Positions 25,139-33,382 of a DNA stretch of 64,000 bases are shown piece after piece. Source of the DNA: Aquipseudomonas guryensis (GTDB lineage: Bacteria; Pseudomonadota; Gammaproteobacteria; Pseudomonadales; Pseudomonadaceae); the NCBI RefSeq assembly GCF_014164785.1, contig NZ_JACJFN010000002.1, forward strand, positions 496,001 to 560,000, given 5' to 3'. The position numbers were made by a program, and so were the translations under genes. The first letter of the stretch is position 1, and each line of letters begins with the position of its first letter. The notes beneath the pieces are model-generated. The model did not search any database, was not told the origin of the DNA, and saw nothing but the letters and a program-made list of their open reading frames with translations.

Positions 25139-26416
25139 CTACCAGAGCGGCAGCACGTAGCTGAGGATCAGGCGATTCTCGTCGAGGTCGTTGCCGAAGT
25201 TGGAGCGGGTCGTAGCGTTGCGCCATTTAATGCCGACGTTCTTCAGCGGCCCGTCCTGGATTACGTAGGCGATGTCGGTGTTGCGCTCCCATTCCTTCCC
25301 CTCGGAGAGGCCGGCACCGCGGTCGACGTTGTCACCGTTGAGGTAGCGGGTCATGAAGGTCAGTCCGGGGACGCCGAGGCCGGCAAAGTTGTAGTCGTAG
25401 CGCGCTTGCCAGGACTTTTCGTCCTTGAAGGCGAAGTCGCCGATCTGCACATAGTTGACCAAGAACGGATCGGTACCGCCGATGTAGGCGTAGCCGGTGT
25501 CGCCGCTCATTTTCTGGTAGCCCAGGCCGAAGCTGTGGAAGCCCAAGGCGTAGGTGAACATCGCGCCGAAGGCCTTGTTGTCGACGTTGCTGCTGCCGTC
25601 GTCCGTGGAGCGGGCGAAGCGCAGGTCACTCTTCAGGCTCTGCTTGTCAGTCAGTGGCAGCAGGTGGGTGGCGTTGACGATGTGCTGCTTATAGAGGTTG
25701 TCCAGGGCGCCGTAGTTGTAGGCAGTGGTTAGCTGATCATTCCACTTGTAGCTCAGGCCGGCGAAGTTGAACTCGTCGCTGGTGACGCCGCTGATACCGG
25801 TAAAGCCGCGGCCGGTGCCGCTTGTCAGAGTCATCACTTCATGGTCGGAGGAGTCGCGCTGGTTGACCCGGCTCAACTGGCCGCCATCGAAGGTCAGGCC
25901 ATCGATCTCCATGGAGTTCAGCCAGCCCCCCTGGAAGCTCTGCGGCAGCAGGCGCGAGTCGTTTGCTTGCACGGTTGGCAGCTTGGGCATCAGGGTGCCG
26001 GCCTTGAGCGTGCTCTTCGATACGCGGATCTTTGCTGTCGCGCCGAGGTCGCCATAGCTGTCCTGGGCCTGGCCGTTATCGCGATCCAGTTGCAGCAGCC
26101 CGGTGCCGCTGGTGCCCTGGCCGGAGTCGAGTTGCAGACCCAGTGTGCCGATGGCGTCGACCCCAAAGCCGACAGTGCCTTCGGTGAAGCCGGACTCGTA
26201 GCGCAGGAGGAAGCCCTGGGCCCATTCCTCTGCCTTGGAGTGGCCGTTGCTGGCATTGCCGCCTTCCTGGCGGAAGTCGCGATTCATGTAGAAGTTGCGC
26301 AGTTCCAGGCTGGCCTTGCTGTCGTCGATGAAGGCGGCCTGGGCCAGGCCTGGCAGGGTGAGGCTGGTGCCCAGGGTGGCGAGGGCCACGACGCGGGCGA
26401 GTGGGGACGTGCTCAT
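25139..26416 (-). CDS. OprD-family outer-membrane porin
   Basis: 425 aa. Signal peptide ending AQA before AFIDDSKASLELRNFYMNRDFR, the standard OprD N-terminus. Later blocks (PTVQANDSRLLPQSFQGGWL, ENRLILSYVLPLW with aromatic C-terminus) complete the 18-strand family. OprD-type channels take up small carboxylates or basic amino acids; the substrate cannot be read from sequence. It is not obviously linked to its neighbours. Confidence 0.92.
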   Translation of the reverse strand: MSTSPLARVVALATLGTSLTLPGLAQAAFIDDSKASLELRNFYMNRDFRQEGGNASNGHSKAEEWAQGFLLRYESGFTEGTVGFGVDAIGTLGLQLDSGQGTSGTGLLQLDRDNGQAQDSYGDLGATAKIRVSKSTLKAGTLMPKLPTVQANDSRLLPQSFQGGWLNSMEIDGLTFDGGQLSRVNQRDSSDHEVMTLTSGTGRGFTGISGVTSDEFNFAGLSYKWNDQLTTAYNYGALDNLYKQHIVNATHLLPLTDKQSLKSDLRFARSTDDGSSNVDNKAFGAMFTYALGFHSFGLGYQKMSGDTGYAYIGGTDPFLVNYVQIGDFAFKDEKSWQARYDYNFAGLGVPGLTFMTRYLNGDNVDRGAGLSEGKEWERNTDIAYVIQDGPLKNVGIKWRNATTRSNFGNDLDENRLILSYVLPLW

Positions 26417-26521
26417 TGTTATTGTTTCCTCGGCTGGTGGTGGCAGGGCGGATGACCGTCCTGTTGCAGCGAGGCGACTAAAACATTTCGTAACGTTGGC
26501 GACCTTTAGACCTTGGTCGGG

Positions 26522-27388
26522 TCACTCCACCCACTGCGGGTAGTAACCGAGCTTGCGCTGCACGGCTTCATCGTGGGCGGGGATCACCTGCAGCTTGGGT
26601 TCGCGCTGCAGCAACTGATGGACTTTCTCCAGTTGCGCGCGGGTGCCCTCGCGATCGTTATCGACCATGTGGCGGCTGATCCAGAACTTCTCCCGGGGGC
26701 CGGTGAAGCCTTCCAGGCGCCAGCTGGCATCGCCGGTGAAAAAGAAGCGGCGGTCGTCATCCAAAGTGAGGAACAGGCCGACCGAGCCGGGGGTGTGGCC
26801 GGTCAGCGGCACCAGCACCAGGCTGCCGTCACCGAACAGGTCGTGGCTCTGCTCGAAGCCCATGAACGGATGGGCGGCGAAGGTGAAGGGCACCCACTTG
26901 ATCGGATGCTTGAACTGGCTGGGTAATACGGCCGGCGGGGTGGAAATCTGGCTGAACTCGATTTCCTCGTAAGGTGCCCAGACCGGCACTTCCGGGAAGT
27001 CGACCAGGCCGGAGGCATGGTCCCAGTGAGTGTGGGTGAGCAGGATGCGGTCGATGCGGATGCCGTCACGCTCGAGCTGGTCGCGGACGGGGGTGACCGC
27101 GCCGTATTGCAGCAGGGGTTTGTCCCACCAGGGCATTTCCGCATCGAATTGCTGGTCGACCTGGCGGCCGAGCGACGTATCGAGTAGCAGGGTGGCGGCG
27201 TGATGCTCGATCAGCACGGCCACATGGTTGGCAATCACCTTCTCGCCCCAGGCACCGTCCTCGATGGTGAAGGCATCGCGGGTTTCGGTTTCGGCGGTCT
27301 TGACCAGCGCGAAGCGCAGGCCCGCGGCAGGGGTGGGCAGGCTGATGAGGCTGAGACTGCTGAGCAGGAGAATGGCCAGGGCACGCAT
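26522..27388 (-). CDS. Secreted MBL-fold metallo-hydrolase
   Basis: 288 aa. Signal peptide MRALAILLLSSLSLISLPTPAAG. Zinc motif HTHWDH, then GHTPGS, FTGDASW and IPAHDE supply the remaining ligands of a dizinc beta-lactamase-fold hydrolase of the lactonase-like branch. Substrate unknown (a lactone or ester is plausible). ATG 27388 has AAGGA upstream; the open frame to 27538 runs through the promoter region. Divergent from a TetR gene with a palindromic site between them, so probably repressed by it. Confidence 0.82.
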   Translation of the reverse strand: MRALAILLLSSLSLISLPTPAAGLRFALVKTAETETRDAFTIEDGAWGEKVIANHVAVLIEHHAATLLLDTSLGRQVDQQFDAEMPWWDKPLLQYGAVTPVRDQLERDGIRIDRILLTHTHWDHASGLVDFPEVPVWAPYEEIEFSQISTPPAVLPSQFKHPIKWVPFTFAAHPFMGFEQSHDLFGDGSLVLVPLTGHTPGSVGLFLTLDDDRRFFFTGDASWRLEGFTGPREKFWISRHMVDNDREGTRAQLEKVHQLLQREPKLQVIPAHDEAVQRKLGYYPQWVE

Positions 27389-27439
27389 GCTGGGTTCCTT
27401 GTGCTGGACGATCTTGGATGGGCGGCGGGTGAGTGCTTG

Positions 27440-27477
27440 TGCTGGATAATAGATAGACAGGTCTGTATATTCCAGCA
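27440..27477. promoter_or_regulatory. Nested palindromes, probable TetR operator
   Basis: Inner inverted repeat ATAGACAG-GT-CTGTATAT (27453-27470, 7 of 8 positions) lies within an outer perfect pair TGCTGGA (27440-27446) / TCCAGCA (27471-27477). It is located between the divergent MBL and TetR genes, 52 bp before the MBL start, a normal place for a TetR-family operator controlling both. Confidence 0.6.
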
Positions 27478-27506
27478 TTATCTTTTTGCCCTCAGAGGAA
27501 CTGCGC

Positions 27507-28064
27507 TTGGCATCGAGCAAACGCGAGCAGCTGATCACTACTGCCCAGGAACTGTTCTATCGGGTGGGCTATCACGCCACCGGCATTGATCGCATCCTGG
27601 CCGAGTCCGGGGTGGCGAAGATGACCCTGTACAAGCACTTCCGCTCCAAGGATGAGCTGATCCTGGCAGTGCTGGATCAGCGCCAACAGGTGATGCTTGA
27701 GCAGTTGCAGGCGCTGCGCCTCAACCTGCCGCCGCGTGAAGCGCTACTGGCGACCTTCGATGGTTTGCACGCCTGGATTCATCAGGAGGGTTTCTGCGGC
27801 TGCAGCTTCATCAATGCGGCGGCCGAGTTCCAGGCGCGGGAACATCCCATTCACCGCCAGGCGGCGCAGGTCAAGGCGGAAGTCGCCAGTCATTTCCGGC
27901 AATTGCTGCAGGCCATGACGGTTGCTCAGCCGCAGCAGCTGGCCAATCAGCTGCAGTTCCTGCTCGAAGGCGCCTTGAGCATGGCGCACCTGCAGGGGCC
28001 GGCTGATCAGGCTCGGGAGGCCAAGGCCGCTGCCGTGGCGCTGCTCGCCATTGCTGGTGTCTGA
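27507..28064 (+). CDS. TetR-family transcriptional repressor
   Basis: 185 aa. N-terminal HTH: FYRVGYHATGIDRILAESGVAKMTLYKHFRSKDELI. The C-terminal ligand domain contains a GFCGCSF segment and is typical of the YcdC/AcrR-like group. TTG 27507 is chosen because AGAGGA ends 6 nt before it; another in-frame TTG at 27486 has no RBS and is the alternative. The stop codon directly abuts the stop codon of the convergent antiporter gene, with no base between. Likely autoregulates and controls the divergent MBL gene. Confidence 0.85.
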   Translation: MASSKREQLITTAQELFYRVGYHATGIDRILAESGVAKMTLYKHFRSKDELILAVLDQRQQVMLEQLQALRLNLPPREALLATFDGLHAWIHQEGFCGCSFINAAAEFQAREHPIHRQAAQVKAEVASHFRQLLQAMTVAQPQQLANQLQFLLEGALSMAHLQGPADQAREAKAAAVALLAIAGV

Positions 28065-30026
28065 CTAGTTATTGCCACCCAGCAGGCGCGACTCACCTGC
28101 CTCGATCGCCTGCAGCGGACCGGACAGCAGCACCGCATCGCCTTCCTGCAGTAGCGGGTCGCTGTCCAGCGGCAGGTTGTTGCCATCGCGGCGTACGGCT
28201 TGGACTTCTAGTCCCAGTGCTTCCAGGGCCAGGCTCTGCAGGTGCTGGCCGCAGCCGTGGGCGCTGGTCGGCAGGTTCACCGCATGCAGCAGCACCCGCG
28301 GCTGGCCCTGGGCATCCAGCAGGTTGGCCTGGGCGCCATGGTAGAAACCGTGCAGCAGGCGATAGCGGCTGCGGCGCACTTCATCCATGTGCATCTGGAC
28401 CCGGTGCTCGGCCACGCCGAGCAGGACCAGGGCGTGGGAGGCCAGCATCAGGCTCGATTCCAGCACTTCCGGCACGACTTCGGTGGCGCCCGCGGCCTGC
28501 AGTTCGGTCAGCCGACTGTCGTCACGGGTGCGTACCAGAATCGGCAAGGTGGCGCATTGCAGGCGTACCTGTTCGACTATCGCCAGGGCCGCATCGGCTT
28601 TGTCTACCGCCACCACCAGCAGGCGCGCGCGGGCGATACCGACGGCTTCGAGTAGTTCGCGACGGCGTGAGTCGCCGTAATGCACGTTCTCCTCGCCGGC
28701 GCAGGCCTCCTCGACGCGCACCGGGTCATCATCCAGGGCGATAAAAGGCAGGTGTTCGCGTTGCAGAAAGCGTGCAATCGACTGGCCGACCCGGCCATAG
28801 CCGCAGATCACCACGTGGCCGCTGAGTTCACTGCTACTGCTGGCGATTTCCTCGATCTGGCTCTGCCGGGTGGTGCCGGCGTGCAGGCGCTTGGCCAGCA
28901 ACGGGGCGCTGCGCATGAGCAGTGGCGTGAGTGCCATCGAGCAGAAGGCGGCGGCCAGGAGCAGGCTGCCACTGCGCTCATCCAGCATTTTTACCTGATG
29001 CATGAGGGCGACCAGGGCGAAGAAGAATTCACCAGCCTGGGCCAGGGAAAGCCCGGTGCGCCAGGCCGTTTCGCCATTCTCACCACGTAGCTTGACCAGT
29101 ACGGCGATCAGCAGGCCCTTGATGGCCAGCAGGCCGAGGGTCACGCCGAGAATCGTCCAGCCATGCTCGGCGAACAGGCGCAGATCAATCAGCATGCCGA
29201 CGCTGACGAAGAACAGACCGAGCAGGATGTCGCGGAACGGGCGGATATCTGCTTCGATCTGGTGGCGATAATGGCTCTCGCCGAGCAGCATGCCAGCGAG
29301 AAAGGCGCCGAGCGCCATGGACAGCCCTAGCAGATGGGTCAGCCAGGCAGTCAGCAGGACGATGACCAGGGCCAGCATGACGAAGAGTTCTGCCGAATGA
29401 GCCTCGGCGACTTCGTGGAACAACTTCGGTAGCAGCCAGCGACTGGCCAGCAACAGACCGAAGAAGAGCAGGGCAGTCTTGCCCAGGGTGAGTGGCAGGG
29501 CCCAGTACCAGAGACCGTCACTGCTACCGGCAATGGCCGGTACCAGGGTTAGCAGCAGTACCGCAACCAGGTCCTGGAACAGCAGCACGCCGATCGCGCT
29601 CTGCCCGTGGCCACTGAATATCTCGCCCAGGCTGCTCAATTCCTTGCTGACGATGGCCGTGGATGACAGCGCCAGGCCCAGCCCCAGCAGCACTGCATTG
29701 GCGGCTGACAAACCGAACAGATACAGGGTGCCGCTCAGGGCGGTGCCACACAGCAGCACCTGCGCGCTACCCAGGCCGAACACGGTATGGCGCAGAGCGA
29801 GCATGCGCGGCAGGGAGAACTCCAGCCCCAGGGTGAACAGCAGGAACACCACGCCCAGTTCGGCCAGGCGGGGCAAGTCTTGCGAGTGACTGATCCAGTT
29901 CAGTGCGGTCGGCCCGATCAGCAAGCCGACACACAGGTAGCCGAGCACCGGAGGCAGGCGCAGGCGACGAAATAGCGCGATAACCACGAGCGAGCAGGCG
30001 AGGATGATCAGCAGGTCGGCAAACAA
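28065..30026 (-). CDS. Kef-type monovalent cation:proton antiporter with TrkA domains
   Basis: 653 aa. CPA2 transporter domain (residues ~1-375, about twelve TM helices, LGYLCVGLLIGP and LGLALSSTAIVSKEL). A RCK-N domain follows (~405-520, GHVVICGYGRVGQSIA Rossmann motif with acidic DDDPVRVE), then a TrkA-C-like domain at the end. Exports K+ or Na+ in exchange for protons under nucleotide control. I choose TTG 30026, which follows GGGAGA by 6 nt and begins the first TM helix (LFADLLIILACSL); in-frame ATG codons further upstream lack an RBS. Confidence 0.87.
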   Translation of the reverse strand: MFADLLIILACSLVVIALFRRLRLPPVLGYLCVGLLIGPTALNWISHSQDLPRLAELGVVFLLFTLGLEFSLPRMLALRHTVFGLGSAQVLLCGTALSGTLYLFGLSAANAVLLGLGLALSSTAIVSKELSSLGEIFSGHGQSAIGVLLFQDLVAVLLLTLVPAIAGSSDGLWYWALPLTLGKTALLFFGLLLASRWLLPKLFHEVAEAHSAELFVMLALVIVLLTAWLTHLLGLSMALGAFLAGMLLGESHYRHQIEADIRPFRDILLGLFFVSVGMLIDLRLFAEHGWTILGVTLGLLAIKGLLIAVLVKLRGENGETAWRTGLSLAQAGEFFFALVALMHQVKMLDERSGSLLLAAAFCSMALTPLLMRSAPLLAKRLHAGTTRQSQIEEIASSSSELSGHVVICGYGRVGQSIARFLQREHLPFIALDDDPVRVEEACAGEENVHYGDSRRRELLEAVGIARARLLVVAVDKADAALAIVEQVRLQCATLPILVRTRDDSRLTELQAAGATEVVPEVLESSLMLASHALVLLGVAEHRVQMHMDEVRRSRYRLLHGFYHGAQANLLDAQGQPRVLLHAVNLPTSAHGCGQHLQSLALEALGLEVQAVRRDGNNLPLDSDPLLQEGDAVLLSGPLQAIEAGESRLLGGNN

Positions 30027-30136
30027 GATACTTCTCCCTTGGTTGCCCGCGAGCATGCCCAAGCCATGGGGCGGCGTCCATGACAACCGCGGCATCTGTT
30101 GATCCAGGGCAAGCTGAACCGTCTGTCGCTGGCGGC

Positions 30137-30163
30137 TCAAGTTTTCTTCTGCCGGGCCGTCAA
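30137..30163 (+). promoter_or_regulatory. FliA-like (sigma-28) promoter candidate
   Basis: TCAA-N15-GCCGTCAA, against TMAA-N15-GCCGATAA, with exact spacing and two mismatches in the -10. It lies 31 bp before the DUF5610 start, so transcription would begin about 25 nt before the ATG. Confidence 0.4.
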
Positions 30164-30194
30164 CGGATTGAATGTCCTACACCGGTATACCGCC

Positions 30195-31337
30195 ATGAAT
30201 GCTCTGGCCTCGCTGTCACCCTCTTTCTCCGGCTCTTCGCCGCTGAACAACCAGTCCGGCTCGCGCTCTGCTGCCAATAATGCGCAGAACACCTTGGCCA
30301 ATCGTCTTGCCGAACGCCTGGGCCTGCAGCCCGGGGCGCTGAATGGCAAGCGAGATGATTTCAGCCCGGACAAGGTGGCCGAGCGGGTCATCGGTTTCAT
30401 CGATCAGCGCCTGAAAAGCGAAGCGGCTGCCGGCGCCGATCCGCAGGAGCTGCAGTCCTTGCTCGACCAGGCTCGCGAGGGCGTGGAAAAGGGCTTTGCC
30501 GAAGCGCGCAAGATTCTCGACGGTATGGGCGTGCTGCAAGGCAAGATCGCCGAGGATATCGATACGACCTACGACAAGATCCAGGATGGTTTGCAGGGGC
30601 TGCAGGATGGACTGCAAGCCCCAGCCGCCAATAGTGGCGGTGCTGTAGCGCTGGCGGGCTACAGCGAGCGTTTCGCCGCCATGGCGGAAACCTTCGATAT
30701 GCAGGTGACCACCCGTGATGGTGATCGATTGAGTATTTCCATCGCCCAGGCATCCGCCAGTTGGTCGCAGACCAGTGTGGCCGCGGCGAGCGATGGCAAT
30801 GGTTCTGCAGTGGTGGCCAGCAGTCAGTCCGGCAGCATGCAGATCGGCGCCTGGCAGGTGACGGTCGAGGGCGAACTGGATGCGGAAGAGCGTGCAGCCC
30901 TGGAGGATCTGTTCAGTCAGGTGCAGGACCTGTCCAGCAAGTTCTACGCCGGCGACCTTGCTGGTGCCTTCGACCGAGCCATGCAGCTGGATATGGATGG
31001 CTCGCAGTTGGCTTCGATGTCACTCAGCCTGACCCAGACCCGCGTACGCCAGGCTACCGATGCCTACAGTGCGGTGGCCGAGCAGGGCGGCCAGCCGGTC
31101 AGCGCCGTCAATGGTGCGCTGGTCGATTACGCCCAGGGCCTGCTGGATGCCCTGCGCAGCGCCAACGAGATTGCCGAGGATGCCAAGGGCACCCTGCAGC
31201 AGTTGCTCGACGGCGGCTTCAGCCTCGACGAACGCTTCGACGAGTCGCTGTTGGACAAGGCCAAGGCGCTCAATGAACGCTTGCTGGATGGCCTGCAAGG
31301 GCTTCTGCAGCCTGAGGCTGACCCCGTCGTTGCCTGA
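30195..31337 (+). CDS. DUF5610-type protein of unknown function
   Basis: 380 aa, acidic and Ala/Gln rich, without signal peptide or membrane segment. The N-terminal ~40 residues are Ser/Asn-rich (MNALASLSPSFSGSSPLNNQ), as in secreted or flagellar-associated proteins. Residues ~45-130 (RLAERLGLQPGAL, VAERVIGFIDQRL, QARDGVEKGF-like helix) form the conserved helical domain I associate with DUF5610. The C-terminal half is predicted helical. ATG 30195 follows a sigma-28-like element. Neighbours are a divergent antiporter gene and a glutaredoxin-like gene 46 bp downstream. No function assigned. Confidence 0.7.
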   Translation: MNALASLSPSFSGSSPLNNQSGSRSAANNAQNTLANRLAERLGLQPGALNGKRDDFSPDKVAERVIGFIDQRLKSEAAAGADPQELQSLLDQAREGVEKGFAEARKILDGMGVLQGKIAEDIDTTYDKIQDGLQGLQDGLQAPAANSGGAVALAGYSERFAAMAETFDMQVTTRDGDRLSISIAQASASWSQTSVAAASDGNGSAVVASSQSGSMQIGAWQVTVEGELDAEERAALEDLFSQVQDLSSKFYAGDLAGAFDRAMQLDMDGSQLASMSLSLTQTRVRQATDAYSAVAEQGGQPVSAVNGALVDYAQGLLDALRSANEIAEDAKGTLQQLLDGGFSLDERFDESLLDKAKALNERLLDGLQGLLQPEADPVVA

Positions 31338-31383
31338 TGGCGGTGTAAACTTGCAGCTCTGAGTGCAGCAAGAGACACCTGCC

Positions 31384-31620
31384 ATGATTCCCGAATGCCA
31401 ACTTTTCGGCACCCTGGGCTGCCACCTCTGTGAGGTGGCAGAAGCCGTGCTGATGCCTTTCGTCGAACACGGTCTGTTGGTCGAGCTGGTGGATATCGCC
31501 GATCGCGAAGATTGGGTCGAACACTATGGTCTGCGCATTCCGGTGTTGCGTCGCTGCGACAACGGCGCCGAGCTGGATTGGCCGTTCGAGGCGGAGCAGG
31601 TGGCGCACTTTCTGCGTTAG
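31384..31620 (+). CDS. Glutaredoxin-like protein (DUF836 type)
   Basis: 78 aa thioredoxin-fold protein: beta strand CQLFGTLGCHLCEVAE with the redox motif CHLC at the start of helix 1, cis-Pro in GLRIPVL, and WPFEAEQVAHFL at the end. Belongs to the short glutaredoxin-like family PF05768. ATG 31384 follows the DUF5610 gene by 46 bp and may be cotranscribed with it. Redox partner unknown. Confidence 0.8.
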   Translation: MIPECQLFGTLGCHLCEVAEAVLMPFVEHGLLVELVDIADREDWVEHYGLRIPVLRRCDNGAELDWPFEAEQVAHFLR

Positions 31621-31663
31621 CGCTGCCGTGGTCACTTGTGTGCTTGATATTTAAAACGGGTGA

Positions 31664-31680
31664 TGCGTATTTTGTACGCA
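31664..31680. promoter_or_regulatory. Inverted repeat upstream of the glutamine-synthetase-like gene
   Basis: TGCGTA-TTTTG-TACGCA, perfect 6-bp arms, 41 bp before ATG 31721. Could be an operator for a dimeric repressor. No known consensus is matched. Confidence 0.35.
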
Positions 31681-31720
31681 GTGCACTACACACGCCCCGT
31701 GAATAACAAGGATCAGAGTC

Positions 31721-33064
31721 ATGACCACCGACGGCCGCAGTTCGCTCCTCGAGCGCTTGACCGGCATCAACGAAGTTGAATGTGTAACCCCGGACCTGAA
31801 TGGCGTGCCGCGAGGCAAGGTCATGACAGCTGAGGGTTTTCTCGAAGGGCGTCGGCTGCAGCTGGCCCGTGGCGTGCTACTGCAGTGCATCATGGGCGGT
31901 TACCCGCCGGCCCGTTTCTACGGCAGTGATGATGGCGACCTGCAGCTGAGCAGTGCGCCAGAGAGGGTGTTCCGCTTGCCCTGGAGCAATCCGCCAAGGG
32001 CCATGGCGATCTGTGATGCGGACGAGCTGGATGGGCGCAGCTCAGGCTTGTCTACACGTGGCCTGCTCAAGCGTGTTCTGGCGGCTTATGCCGAGCATGG
32101 TTGGGAGCCGGTGGTGGCGACTGAGCTGGAGTTTTTCATCTTCGACAAGCACAGCGACCCTCAGCAGCCTTTTCAGCCCCCTATAGGCCTGGATGGGCGC
32201 CGCGAGAGTGGTTGTTCGGCATTCAGTGTGTCATCTGCCAGCGGGTTGCGGCCGTTCCTCGATGAGATCTACAGCAGTATGGCGGCCTTGGGGTTGCCGC
32301 GCGATACCTTCATGCATGAAATGGGCGTCAGTCAGTTCGAGATCAATCTGCTGCATGGCGATGCCTTGCTGATCGCCGACCAGACCTTCCTGTTCAAACA
32401 CCTGCTGCGTGAGGTGGGGCTCAAGCACGGCCTCAATGTGGTGTTCATGGCCAAGCCGTTGGCACATACGCCAGGCAGCTCGATGCATATCCATCAAAGC
32501 GTGGTCGAGCAGGTGGCGGGGCGGAATATCTTCACCGATGCCGCGGGGGAGGCGACACCGGCTTTCTATCACTTCATCGGTGGGCAGCAGGCTGCGTTGG
32601 CTGAATTTGCCTTGCTGTTTGCACCCAACGTGAATTCCTACCAGCGTTTTTGTCACCCCTATGCGTCACCAAACAACGCCTGCTGGTCGAATGACAACCG
32701 GGCGGCGGGCTTGCGCATTCCGGCCAGCGCACCGGCGGCGCGGCGGGTGGAAAACCGTCTGCCGGGTGCGGATGCCAACCCCTATCTGGCCTTGGCTGCG
32801 AGCCTGGCTGCCGGGCTGCATGGCCTGCGCGAGCAGGTGCAGCCGACTGCGCCGATTCAGGGGGAGTTCGAGGTGCCGGAAGGGCAGAGTCTGCCGTGTA
32901 CGCTGCATGCTGCCCTGGCGCGCTTGCAAGGCAGCCAGTTGGCGCGCGAGTGGTTTGGTCAGGAGTTCATCGAAGGCTATATCGCCAGCAAGACGCTGGA
33001 GCTGAGCAGCTTCCTCGATGAGATAACCCCGTGGGAGCGTCGCGTGCTGGCGGGTCAGGTCTAG
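31721..33064 (+). CDS. Glutamine-synthetase-family protein, probable glutamylpolyamine synthetase
   Basis: 447 aa. GS-type catalytic domain: ELEFFIFD (metal-binding Glu), HEMGVSQFEINLL, KPLAHTPGSSMHIHQS with GSSMHIH, NSYQRFCHPYASPNNACWSNDNRAAGLRIP and RVENRLPGADANPYLALAA. The adenylylation loop of true GlnA (NLYDLP) is absent, as in PuuA/PauA enzymes that gamma-glutamylate putrescine or spermidine. In P. aeruginosa a pauA paralogue lies close to flgZ, so position supports orthology to that group; exact substrate is not readable. Monocistronic, preceded by a small inverted repeat. Confidence 0.8.
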   Translation: MTTDGRSSLLERLTGINEVECVTPDLNGVPRGKVMTAEGFLEGRRLQLARGVLLQCIMGGYPPARFYGSDDGDLQLSSAPERVFRLPWSNPPRAMAICDADELDGRSSGLSTRGLLKRVLAAYAEHGWEPVVATELEFFIFDKHSDPQQPFQPPIGLDGRRESGCSAFSVSSASGLRPFLDEIYSSMAALGLPRDTFMHEMGVSQFEINLLHGDALLIADQTFLFKHLLREVGLKHGLNVVFMAKPLAHTPGSSMHIHQSVVEQVAGRNIFTDAAGEATPAFYHFIGGQQAALAEFALLFAPNVNSYQRFCHPYASPNNACWSNDNRAAGLRIPASAPAARRVENRLPGADANPYLALAASLAAGLHGLREQVQPTAPIQGEFEVPEGQSLPCTLHAALARLQGSQLAREWFGQEFIEGYIASKTLELSSFLDEITPWERRVLAGQV

Positions 33065-33098
33065 CTTTCGACTGGCGGCTCTGAGTGCGGGGCCGCTG

Positions 33099-33382
33099 GC
33101 AGGCTGTTGAAAAACGTTGGTGAGACAGCCAGCGCAAGGCGCTACGTTAGTAACAGCCTCCGGCTGGTCAAAACAGGCGGAACGGAGCAACGCGGAGTAA
33201 CAGCCGAGGCTGGCCCGCAGGGGTGAACGTAGTGAGTCAAAAGCGCAGTTTACGAGCTGTAAATGAGCATTTGATTCGCTGCGCTCACCCCTTCGGGGCC
33301 GCGCTAAAGCGCGTTCAGCTTTCAGCTGTGAGCCTGTTTTTAACGCCGCGATGGCAACGCAGGCAGTTTTTCAACAGCCTGC
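33099..33382. mobile_element. 284-bp MITE-like element with 17-bp terminal inverted repeats
   Basis: GCAGGCTGTTGAAAAAC (33099-33115) and its exact reverse complement at 33366-33382 bound a non-coding segment containing several further inverted repeats. No transposase is encoded, so it needs one in trans. No target duplication could be recognised. The right end supplies the last base of the flgZ TAG stop codon. The internal AGTTTACGAGCTGTAAATGAGCA (33247-33269) is shared with the element at 15236-15383. Confidence 0.75.
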
